Source of the DNA: a bacterium
GTDB taxonomy: Bacteria; Elusimicrobiota; Elusimicrobia; Elusimicrobiales; UBA9959
Length of the DNA: 25,997 nt
Direction of reading: 5' to 3'
Assembly: GCA_021812825.1 (NCBI GenBank)
Contig: JAKAMO010000030.1
Location: 1-25,997 of the forward strand
How positions within the stretch are numbered: the stretch's first letter is position 1; each line of letters starts with the position of its first letter. The notes below the pieces were generated by a model, which had not been told where the DNA came from, ran no database searches, and saw only the letters and a list, made by a program, of their open reading frames with translations. A program made the translations under genes and the position numbers. Positions 16,423 to 23,441 of the stretch are shown here, in pieces.

Positions 16423-18171
16423 TCAGCGTTTGACGTCCAGCCTCGCAAAGGAGGCCTTCTCGTCAGAGCGCTTGAAAACGCGGAAGATATAGGCCGCCGT
16501 GGGGACCTCCGCCCCGCGCGCCGCCTCTATCTGATAGTAATCGAAAGCTATCCCGTCATCCGTCTTGCGGCTGCCCAGCAGGCGCACGGCCGCCGCCCTG
16601 TCCTCGGAGCCGGAGATCACGCCCACCACCATCGAAGAGGCGAAGTCCAGGTCCGGCACCGCCTCCTCGGACAGGGAGTTCCAGAGCTTGCGCCATTCCT
16701 TTACGCCGCGTATAACGAAAGTGGAGGCCTGCTTGCCGCGGAAGTCGGTGTAGCCGCTCCACTCACCGGGGACCTTCTCCGCCAGCGAAGACATGTCTAT
16801 GGACGGTTCCTCCGCCAGCTCGAGGCTCTCGCTGTCCTGGGTCTCGGACGCGGCCGCGGCCGCGGCGTCCGTAGTAGCGGCTTCCGCCGGACCGCCGGTG
16901 TCCGTGACCGAAGCGCTCACCAGCTGCGCGTCGCCGCTGATAAGGGCGGCGACGACCTGCGTCAGTTCGTCCTGCGTGCAGTCCGGGCACGAGAGACTCT
17001 CGAAGGTGTAGCCTTCCAGCGCTTTCGCCGCGTCCGGCCCCAGGCGCTGCAGTATGGCCTGGAACATCTCGTCGTAGCTGAGCTTCCTGCCCGGGCCGGC
17101 GGGGGCCGAGGTCGTGGCGTCCGGGGCGAGCAGCCTGGTCTTGCAGTTATCAGGCATGTTGTCGTCGAAGAGGTCAGCGCAGGCCACGGCCAGCGCCTGA
17201 TCCTGTCCCGCCGGCATGAAGGCCGTGAAGGTCAGGTCCGTCTGCTCGGATGGCCCTATCGAGGCCACCTGCTTGGGAGAGTCCTGCGAGGCAACGCCGC
17301 CCAGCGAGAACTTGACCGAGATGTTGGATTCCGTGGCGGAGCCGGTATTGCTGAGCGTCACCCGGAAGCTGACCGGGTTGGTGTAGGACATGGGAGAGGA
17401 GAGGTCCAGCCTGGTGACGGCGACGTTGCGCGTCTGGGCCGAGGCCTGGCCCTTCAGCGAAAAGTTGTAGACGTTGCTCTCGGAGATCTTGTTATTGCTG
17501 CCGTCCAGGCCCTCCACCTTCCAGTAGTAGACCTGGTCCGGGACCAGCTGTTCGCGCGGCCGCGTGGGGTTCTGCGGGTAGCTGTAATAGTTCGTCCCTG
17601 AGTTGACCGCCGAGTGCAGCTCGTTGTAGAGACCCGCGTTATCGGCCACCGTGACGCGGTATTTGCTGGCGCCGCTGGCCGTCCAGCGGAAGGTGAGCGG
17701 GTCGTCGGAAAGGCCGCGGGCGCCGTACGGCGGATAGATCAGGGTTATGTTAGGGGAAGAGATCAGGAAGCTAGTGGTCTGCACCACCGGGGTGTACGGG
17801 GTCTGCGTGGCCGTTCCCCTGAAAGTATAGTCGCCGGGCGAGGAATAGAAGGAATTGACCGAGATGCCCGCCAGCTGGCTCTGGGCGCCTCCGGCGGTGC
17901 CTGGCGCCGCGTTGCCGGTATGGGTGAACACCACGGTGCCGGCCGGGTTGAGTATCTCGAACTTGAACTGCACGCTGGAGGTGTCGGTAGCCAGGACGTT
18001 GACGCCCTGCCGCAGAGTTATGGTCTCTCCGCTGGTGAACGTCTCGCGCAAGGTCCCGGCGGAGTCATGGACCGATGCCCCTGTTCCGACCAGGTTCTGG
18101 GCCGCGGCAGCCGCCGGCAGCAGCAGGGAAACGGCTATTAGATGGAATTTCTTCATATCCTTATGCCTCAT
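16423..18171 (-). CDS. Exported Ig/CARDB protein with PrcB-like C-terminal domain (582 aa)
   Basis: The open frame continues well upstream of 18171, but that part lies antiphase over the previous gene and has no protein character. The ATG at 18171 overlaps the preceding TGA as ATGA, suggesting translational coupling; M-K-K-F-H at 18156 is an alternative. Residues 6-25 are a signal peptide. About 27-135 is an Ig-like unit, about 140-240 an Fn3/Ig-like unit (D-P-L-T-F-R-W-T-A-S-G), and about 248-345 a CARDB-type unit (V-A-V-T-R-L-D-L, then V-T-L-S-N-T-G-S-A-T). A low-complexity Ala/Glu linker spans about 425-470. Residues about 475-582 match PrcB-type C-terminal domains (R-G-V-K-E-W-R-K-L-W, D-F-A-S-S-M-V-V-G-V-I-S-G-S). 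PrcB is known as a partner of the prtP (dentilisin) protease in Treponema. Two cysteine pairs occur: 331/343 and a C-P-D-C at 395-398. No protease gene is adjacent, so the partner is unknown. Confidence 0.75.
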   Translation of the reverse strand: MRHKDMKKFHLIAVSLLLPAAAAAQNLVGTGASVHDSAGTLRETFTSGETITLRQGVNVLATDTSSVQFKFEILNPAGTVVFTHTGNAAPGTAGGAQSQLAGISVNSFYSSPGDYTFRGTATQTPYTPVVQTTSFLISSPNITLIYPPYGARGLSDDPLTFRWTASGASKYRVTVADNAGLYNELHSAVNSGTNYYSYPQNPTRPREQLVPDQVYYWKVEGLDGSNNKISESNVYNFSLKGQASAQTRNVAVTRLDLSSPMSYTNPVSFRVTLSNTGSATESNISVKFSLGGVASQDSPKQVASIGPSEQTDLTFTAFMPAGQDQALAVACADLFDDNMPDNCKTRLLAPDATTSAPAGPGRKLSYDEMFQAILQRLGPDAAKALEGYTFESLSCPDCTQDELTQVVAALISGDAQLVSASVTDTGGPAEAATTDAAAAAASETQDSESLELAEEPSIDMSSLAEKVPGEWSGYTDFRGKQASTFVIRGVKEWRKLWNSLSEEAVPDLDFASSMVVGVISGSEDRAAAVRLLGSRKTDDGIAFDYYQIEAARGAEVPTAAYIFRVFKRSDEKASFARLDVKR

Positions 18172-21100
18172 CGTATCACCGCGAACTTGCGCGAAGAGAC
18201 GGCCGTCTCGCCGCCAAGGTCGTCCTCTATCCTCACCGTGTAGAAATATATCCCGCTGGCCGGCGCGTTCCCGGAGAAGTTCCAGGTGTATTCGTACGGA
18301 GCAGAGCCTGAAATGGCCCCCTCGGCCGTCCTGACCAGCGAGCCGTCGAGCGAGAAGACCGAGATCCGGACCCTCACCGGGTAGACGCCGCTCTCGACGT
18401 GGAAGGTCACCTTGGAGGAGGCAGGGTTCGGATAGGCGTAGACCGCCCCCCTGGCCAGAATGACGCCGAGAGGCTTCACCTGCAGGTCCTGTCCCGGAGC
18501 GAGCTGTATGTCCAGGGACTTCCAGGCGCCGCCGCCGGCCCTCGCGCGAAGGGTATAAGCCCCGGGTATGAGGTTGCGTATGGTGAAACGGCCGGCCGCG
18601 TCCGCGTAGGTCCTGGCCAGCAGCCGGGTGCCGCGCCAGAGCTGGGCCTCGCCGCCGGAAACCGAGGACGGACCGATGGCCGCCGGTACGGCGGCCGGCA
18701 GCACGCCGGAGACGCTGGCCAGCGCGTAGTCGATGGAAAGCTCGAAATTGGCGTCGGCGTAGCCCATCGGCACCAGGTCCTTCGCTATAGAGCTGGCGAA
18801 GCCATGCTCCGTCCAGGTGGCCTGCACACGGTAGAGCCCGTCCGGCAGCGGGCTCAGCGTGAAAGAGCCGAGTCCGTCGTCCAGGGAATAAGCGGTGGCG
18901 ACGATGATCCCGTCGGAAGAGACCGCGTCCACTATGACCCCGGTGACGCCTGCGCCGGCAGGCGTCTTTATGGTGCCGGCTATCATATCGTTCAGGCGGT
19001 CGCCCGACAGCGTGCCTGACAGCGGCGAGGCGGAGGACCAGAGGTCGGCGTCGTCCTTCACCCACATGCGCAGGTAATAAGTCGTCTCCGGGGTGAGGCC
19101 GGACAAGGTATAGGCCTGGGCGGATCCGGGCCGCACCATGGCCGTGGAGATCAGCACCTGGGCGGACCGCGTGGCGAAGACGACCGCAGGGTCGGTGGAG
19201 TACTGTATGGCGAACTGGCCGTAGGTAAGGGCGAGCAGGCCGCCGTCGTCCCCGGGGAAGGTCCAGGAGACCCTTATGCGGCCGGGCGACGTCCCGGTGG
19301 ACGGGGCGAAGTCGGCGACGGCCTCCGGCGGCACGGTGTCCAGCCACGTGAACGTGGAGCCGGCCATGCCGAACGAGGAGGCGTTCGGCGGCCCGGCCGC
19401 GTCCCTGGCCACCGCGGCCACGAAGTACTGCTGCGCGTTGGCCAGCGCGCCCCGCAGGGCCGTACCCGGGGTGAACGTCCAGGAAGCTCCGGCGGGGACC
19501 GCGCTGGCCACCTGCACCGTGTCCCAGTCCGCTGACACGAAGTTCCACCACTTGCCGTCAGAGACGCGCCGCATGTAGATATCGACCTCGGCCAGGCCGG
19601 CGCCGCCGGCGTCCGCGGCTGTTCCCCCCACGGCGTCCAGCGCGTAGACCGTCGTGCCGGCCAGCGGGGTAGACAGCCAGACCGTAGGCGGGACCTGGTC
19701 GAGGCTGAACGTGACCGACGGATACGGCAGAGCGGTGATACGGCCGGAGCCGTCCCGAGCCCGCGCGGAGAGCTTATACTGCGTGCCGGCGGAGAAAGGC
19801 ACGGTCGACGCGTTATAAGACCAGGAGGTCAGCCCCTGGGCTTCCAGCCAGACCTGAGAGACGGAGGAAAAGGAGGCGCCGTCGAAATACAAGTTTCCCG
19901 TCAGTTCCTGCAGCGAGACCTGGCTCCCGGTAGGCGGGCTGCTTTCCGTCATGCCGGCGGCGGCCCCGGAAACCGCGGATACCGTGGAAACATAGGCGGT
20001 GGAAGGCGTGATTATCGACATCGCCGGGCCGACAGTGTTCTTCAGTATCCTGAAGGCGTCGGCCAGCGTGACGGGATTTCCGGCCTTATCGATGGCGCGG
20101 ACGCTTATGTAATTCGTGACGCCGTCCTTGAGCGACGTGAAATCCACCCCCCACAGAGCGGTATATACCGGGCCGGTGGAGAAGCCCGGAACCGCCGTCC
20201 AACCGAGCACGCCGCCGTCCGCTGCGCCGGCGCTCGCGCTGGCGCTGTAGAGCAGCTGGCCCAGTCCGGAAAGAGCGTCGGCCGCGTCCACGTCGAACAC
20301 GCTTCCCGGGTCCGCGGCCAGCCAACCAGCCGGCGACGCGGCATTGTTCGTTATGGTCGGCGGGGAGGTGTCCCGCAGGACGTAAAAAGCGTCCGGATAC
20401 ACCGTGCTGTTCGCGGACTTGTCGTACACCCTCACCGATACGTAGCTCGTTACCGCCTCCTGGATCGCGCCGAACACCGGCGCCGGCAGCACCCAATCCT
20501 GGGCATAGCTGTCCGAATTTATTCCTGTCACCGCGTCGGTCCAGTCGGCCACGGTCGTGCCGCTGAAGGACGGGCCGGTAGTGACCTTCACCTGGAAACG
20601 GTCCAGGCCCGAGCCCAGGTCGGAGAAATGGACCATGTAGGCCCCGCTGGCCGAGCCGCGCCAGTTGTCGTCCCCCCCCTGCAGGTCCGTCACCGAGGGA
20701 GGCGTATTGTCCGCCCCGGCCTGCGTGGCGGCCGAACCCAGGCCCAGCCAGCCGCTGGGCCTGCCTATCGTGTCCCTTGCGCCGACGCGGAAATAATAAA
20801 GCCTGCCGGATTCCAGCCCCGTAACGTTATAGGCCGGGCCGTTGAACCAGGCCTTGGGGCCGTAGTCGTCGCCGTAGAAGTCGGCGGAGCTGCTGACCTG
20901 CACGTAGTACTCGGTGAAGTTAGGGTTCCCGTTGGCGGACCACTGGGTCTGTACCGAGGTGGCGTCGGGAACGCCGAGACCGGGAGGATTGGGGGCCGGC
21001 GGCGCGGCATAGGTCATGGTGGAACCGAAGGTCGTTATGCCGGAATACGCCCCGCCCCAGCCGTAGGCGGCCGCGCGGTAGTAATAGGTGGTGTTGGGAC

Positions 21101-21884
21101 GCAGCGACGAGGCCTCGAACCAGCCGCCGGGCGTGACCGTGGAATAATTGGCGGTGGCAAAGGCGTCGGTGGATTCCGTTATCTCGTAGCGCGTGCCGGC
21201 CGGATTGCCGTTGTCGTCCCAGATGACTGACAGTGTGGTGGATGAGACCAGCGCGTAGGCCTCCGAACCCGGAGGATAGGAGAAGGTTATGGTGGACAGC
21301 TCGACGAAGCCGCTGTCCTGGCCGCCGACCCCCACGGTCCTGACCCGGACGAAATAAGTGGAGTTGGGGACAAGGCCGGAGTAGAGAGCGGAAACGGCGG
21401 TACCGCTGGAAAGCGAGTAGAGCGCGAACGAGTCGTCCCTGGCCAGCTCGGTCCAGTACTCGGTTCCCGGCGCGTTATTCCCCTGCCCCCATCCCGCCGT
21501 GACGCTGCTGATGCCGAGGTCCGTGACCGCGAACGACGATGGAGCGCCGGGCGGCGTGACGGTGGAGACCGTGGCGCAGTAGCCGGCGGGATCGGGGTCG
21601 GTGGAGACCTTGACCTTGAAATAGTAGCTCATGTTCGAGGAAAGCCCGTAATAAGCCGTGGTCTGTTGCCCCAGCGTAAGCGCTGCGCTGGCTAAAGTAA
21701 CGGAAAAGGCCGGGTCGTAGGAAAAAGCCACCCAAGGGGTTTCCGTGCCGGGGGTATCCAGGCTCCAGGCCAGCGAGACAGAGTCGGTAGAAGCCGAGGT
21801 GAAGCCCACCCCCGCAGGTACGGCTCCCATTGCGGCACCCGAAAAGAAAGCAAAGCAAGTCCCTGCCCAAACGGCCTTTTTCAT
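18168..21884 (-). CDS. Exported Fn3/Ig surface protein with FlgD-Ig/T9SS-like C-terminal domain (1238 aa)
   Basis: A signal peptide spans 1-20 (M-K-K-A-V-W to A-M-G). Four Fn3 units follow at about 22-110, 113-202, 207-295 and 297-388, with N-x-T-Y-Y/F motifs. Four larger Ig-like units cover about 392-848, many opening with T/S-P-P. An Fn3 unit spans about 850-957, and two carboxypeptidase-regulatory-like units about 965-1140. The terminal domain from 1146 (G-A-V-Y-A-Y-P-N-P-A-S) ends S-S-R-K-F-A-V-I-R. That end is shared with the 1537-aa protein and is typical of FlgD-Ig/type-IX sorting domains, so the protein is probably exposed on or released from the cell surface. It is the first gene of the seven-gene block; AAGGTGG lies 1 nt before the ATG, closer than ideal. 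It could serve as an adhesin or structural fibre. No enzymatic domain is visible. Confidence 0.85.
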   Translation of the reverse strand: MKKAVWAGTCFAFFSGAAMGAVPAGVGFTSASTDSVSLAWSLDTPGTETPWVAFSYDPAFSVTLASAALTLGQQTTAYYGLSSNMSYYFKVKVSTDPDPAGYCATVSTVTPPGAPSSFAVTDLGISSVTAGWGQGNNAPGTEYWTELARDDSFALYSLSSGTAVSALYSGLVPNSTYFVRVRTVGVGGQDSGFVELSTITFSYPPGSEAYALVSSTTLSVIWDDNGNPAGTRYEITESTDAFATANYSTVTPGGWFEASSLRPNTTYYYRAAAYGWGGAYSGITTFGSTMTYAAPPAPNPPGLGVPDATSVQTQWSANGNPNFTEYYVQVSSSADFYGDDYGPKAWFNGPAYNVTGLESGRLYYFRVGARDTIGRPSGWLGLGSAATQAGADNTPPSVTDLQGGDDNWRGSASGAYMVHFSDLGSGLDRFQVKVTTGPSFSGTTVADWTDAVTGINSDSYAQDWVLPAPVFGAIQEAVTSYVSVRVYDKSANSTVYPDAFYVLRDTSPPTITNNAASPAGWLAADPGSVFDVDAADALSGLGQLLYSASASAGAADGGVLGWTAVPGFSTGPVYTALWGVDFTSLKDGVTNYISVRAIDKAGNPVTLADAFRILKNTVGPAMSIITPSTAYVSTVSAVSGAAAGMTESSPPTGSQVSLQELTGNLYFDGASFSSVSQVWLEAQGLTSWSYNASTVPFSAGTQYKLSARARDGSGRITALPYPSVTFSLDQVPPTVWLSTPLAGTTVYALDAVGGTAADAGGAGLAEVDIYMRRVSDGKWWNFVSADWDTVQVASAVPAGASWTFTPGTALRGALANAQQYFVAAVARDAAGPPNASSFGMAGSTFTWLDTVPPEAVADFAPSTGTSPGRIRVSWTFPGDDGGLLALTYGQFAIQYSTDPAVVFATRSAQVLISTAMVRPGSAQAYTLSGLTPETTYYLRMWVKDDADLWSSASPLSGTLSGDRLNDMIAGTIKTPAGAGVTGVIVDAVSSDGIIVATAYSLDDGLGSFTLSPLPDGLYRVQATWTEHGFASSIAKDLVPMGYADANFELSIDYALASVSGVLPAAVPAAIGPSSVSGGEAQLWRGTRLLARTYADAAGRFTIRNLIPGAYTLRARAGGGAWKSLDIQLAPGQDLQVKPLGVILARGAVYAYPNPASSKVTFHVESGVYPVRVRISVFSLDGSLVRTAEGAISGSAPYEYTWNFSGNAPASGIYFYTVRIEDDLGGETAVSSRKFAVIR

Positions 21885-21894
21885 TCCACCTTAT

Positions 21895-21909
21895 ATTATA
21901 GTTAATATA
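21895..21909 (-). promoter_or_regulatory. Candidate promoter -10 region for the seven-gene block
   Basis: On the minus strand the stretch reads TATATTAACTATAAT, giving two overlapping -10-like choices just before the 1238-aa gene. It is a clear AT-rich patch between GC-rich genes. I see no good TTGACA-like box at the matching distance. A start from the second box would leave almost no leader, so the first (TATATT, 21909-21904) suits the AAGGTGG before the ATG better. Confidence 0.35.
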
Positions 21910-21961
21910 GCCCGAAGGGGTAAGGTGACGGGGGATACGTTTGACGGAAGTTACAGATAAG

Positions 21962-21977
21962 CGCGGGCGCGCCCGCG
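21962..21977. terminator. GC-rich 16-bp palindrome after the LUD gene
   Basis: CGCGGGCG/CGCCCGCG is a perfect palindrome 13 nt beyond the LUD stop codon. It can fold into a short hairpin and may end or pause the LUD transcript. No T-run follows on either strand (minus strand: CTTATCTG). Confidence 0.4.
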
Positions 21978-21990
21978 AAGATACGCCGGT

Positions 21991-22629
21991 TCAGTAGCCC
22001 AGTTCCTCGTTGACCAGCAGCACGGAGATATCGGCCGGCCAGGGCTTCTTCCAGAGTATAGTGGCCGCGTTGCAGATCCGGGACGGAGAGGCGCAGTCCG
22101 CGCAGCGGCCGGTCCTGACGCACGGATTATCCTTGGAAAGCCTGATGTTGTTCGCGATGGCCGCGACATTGCGCGAGCGCCACAGCCCTTCCTCCTGGTC
22201 CTTAGCGAGCTTATTTACGCCGGCGATAAGTACCAGCCTGCGGGGGCCCCACGTGACCGCCGCGCCGCGGTTGCCGTTGGCGTCCACGAAGATGAGCTTG
22301 CCGTCCATGGTGACGGCCTGCGGCGAAGCGAGGTAGATGTCGGAAGCCAGCGCCTCCAGCCAGACGGACCGCTTCTGCTCCGCGTCCATCCCGGGCTTAT
22401 GGGTAACGATAACGTTGCCGGCCTTCTCGAGCGCCGCCGGGAGCCCCAGCCCCTGGACGGTCATGGATCCCCCTACCCCGATCTTCCTGCCGCTGCCTGC
22501 CAGCCTCAGGACCGCATCGGCCGCCTCCCGGCCGAAAGCGTAGACCTCGGCGGAAAAACCGTTGACGCGAAGGGCCTTCGCGGCACTCTGCAGCTTCATG
22601 AGTTTAAGGGCGCCGATCTGCTGTTCCAT
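21991..22629 (-). CDS. LUD-domain (LutC/YkgG-like) protein (212 aa)
   Basis: I chose the ATG at 22629 because GGAG lies 5 nt before it; the frame extends upstream to 22809, but that part overlaps the neighbouring gene and the terminator. Landmarks are G-V-G-G-S-M-T-V-Q-G-L-G-L at 51-63, D-I-Y-L-A-S-P-Q-A-V-T at 97-107, G-N-R-G-A-A-V-T-W-G-P at 119-129 and A-G-V-N-K-L-A at 136-142, all typical of LUD domains of this length. A cysteine cluster at 170, 176, 179 and 186 may bind metal or an Fe-S centre. There is no signal peptide, so it is cytoplasmic. LutC works with LutA and LutB in lactate oxidation, but neither is here; single LUD genes like this have no settled role. It sits between a terminator and the start of the seven-gene block. 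Confidence 0.85.
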   Translation of the reverse strand: MEQQIGALKLMKLQSAAKALRVNGFSAEVYAFGREAADAVLRLAGSGRKIGVGGSMTVQGLGLPAALEKAGNVIVTHKPGMDAEQKRSVWLEALASDIYLASPQAVTMDGKLIFVDANGNRGAAVTWGPRRLVLIAGVNKLAKDQEEGLWRSRNVAAIANNIRLSKDNPCVRTGRCADCASPSRICNAATILWKKPWPADISVLLVNEELGY

Positions 22630-22651
22630 ACATGCTCCATCTCTCCTCATG

Positions 22652-22683
22652 AAAACGCCCCGTGCCTCGCGGCCCCGGGGCGT
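22652..22683 (-). terminator. Intrinsic terminator of the coiled-coil protein gene
   Basis: An 8-bp GC-rich stem (ACGCCCCG at 22655-22662 with CGGGGCGT at 22676-22683) has a 13-nt loop and, on the minus strand, runs into TTTTC. It lies 16 nt after the stop at 22700 and just before the LUD ribosome site, so it separates the two genes. Confidence 0.65.
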
Positions 22684-22699
22684 CGGTCCGGCACCGCCT

Positions 22700-23344
22700 T
22701 TATGGCTGCGTCTTGCGGACCAGGTCCTGAGCGTCCCAGCGCATGTCGCGGGTCTTCCACTGGATATCGCGGCAGACGCGGCTGAGATCGGAGGCGGTCC
22801 ACTGCGCATCGTAGCCTATCAGCCTGGGATCTATGCGGCGCACGGTATCCTCCAGTCTCTGCGCGGAGTTCTGCACTTCGAACTGGAAACGGTTGTCCAG
22901 GTCGCGGGCGTCCCTCTCTATATCACGGGCCAGCTGGTTGAGCCCGGCGTCCTTGACGGCATTGTTCAGAAGGTCCTTGATATCGAACGCGAGACGCTGG
23001 AGGTCGTTGTAACGACGGTCCATATCCGACTTCATCCTGCGCAGGTCACTGGAGAAGAAGGGGTTGGAGGTGCCCTGCTCTATCCTGCGCGCGTCGGATT
23101 CGAGGCGGTCGATATCGTTGCGCAGCCAGATCGTGTCGTTCTCAATGCGTGAGATATCGTTCCTGAACCGCTGGAACTTGTTGACCAGGTCCTGCGGGAC
23201 CTCGTCCTTCGCCGGAGCCGGTACGGCCTGGGGCTCGGCCGCGACCATCAGGTCCGGCACCGTCATACGGTCCAGCTGAAAATCAACGGCATGGGCGGAT
23301 ACCGCCGGGAAAACGACCGCGGCCGCTAGAATGAGTCTCTTCAT
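22700..23344 (-). CDS. Exported coiled-coil protein of unknown function (214 aa)
   Basis: Residues 1-19 are a signal peptide (M-K-R-L-I-L to S-A-H-A). A Pro/Ala/Glu-rich linker follows to about 50. Residues about 51-210 are strongly helical and charged, with recurrent R-x-x-x-D-I-x-R-I/L heptad-like units (R-N-D-I-S-R-I-E-N-D, R-N-D-I-D-R-L-E-S-D, A-R-D-I-E-R-D-A-R-D), broken near 91-99 by G-T-S-N-P-F-F. The protein has one cysteine (191) and repeated aromatic D-I-Q-W / D-M-R-W motifs near the end. AGGAGG lies 6 nt before the ATG, and a TATAAT lies further upstream. It is probably a periplasmic helical bundle or coiled coil. I do not recognise a family, and the surroundings (pullulanase upstream, LUD downstream, both apparently separate units) do not point to a role. 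Confidence 0.75.
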   Translation of the reverse strand: MKRLILAAAVVFPAVSAHAVDFQLDRMTVPDLMVAAEPQAVPAPAKDEVPQDLVNKFQRFRNDISRIENDTIWLRNDIDRLESDARRIEQGTSNPFFSSDLRRMKSDMDRRYNDLQRLAFDIKDLLNNAVKDAGLNQLARDIERDARDLDNRFQFEVQNSAQRLEDTVRRIDPRLIGYDAQWTASDLSRVCRDIQWKTRDMRWDAQDLVRKTQP

Positions 23345-23375
23345 CTACTGCCTCCTGGATTCTGAACTTTACTGT

Positions 23376-23381
23376 ATTATA
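23376..23381 (-). promoter_or_regulatory. Candidate -10 box (TATAAT) for the coiled-coil protein gene
   Basis: A perfect TATAAT on the minus strand lies 31 nt before the ATG at 23344, leaving room for a leader of about 25 nt that includes the AGGAGG. The best -35 candidate 17 nt upstream is TTACGG, a poor match. Confidence 0.4.
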
Positions 23382-23412
23382 CGCTTCGGCGGCCTCCGCC
23401 GTAAGCGTCTTT

Positions 23413-23435
23413 GGGCCCAGGCCTTTCCTGGGACC
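23413..23435 (-). terminator. Hairpin after the pullulanase gene
   Basis: A 9-position stem with one mismatch (GGGCCCAGG at 23413-23421 with CCTGGGACC at 23427-23435) has a 5-nt loop and starts 6 nt after the pullulanase stop. No T-run follows on the minus strand. It is probably a weak terminator or 3'-end stabiliser. Confidence 0.45.
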
Positions 23436-23441
23436 TTTGAC

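Noticed and set aside
18172..19551. Upstream extension of the PrcB-like protein frame to 1042 residues
   Set aside because: The extension overlaps the 1238-aa gene in another frame, has Arg/Gly-rich nonsense composition, and the signal peptide begins only at 18171 or 18156.
22630..22809. Upstream extension of the LUD frame to 272 residues
   Set aside because: It would run through the terminator at 22652-22683 and into the coiled-coil gene. The ATG at 22629 has a GGAG at good distance and matches the usual family length.
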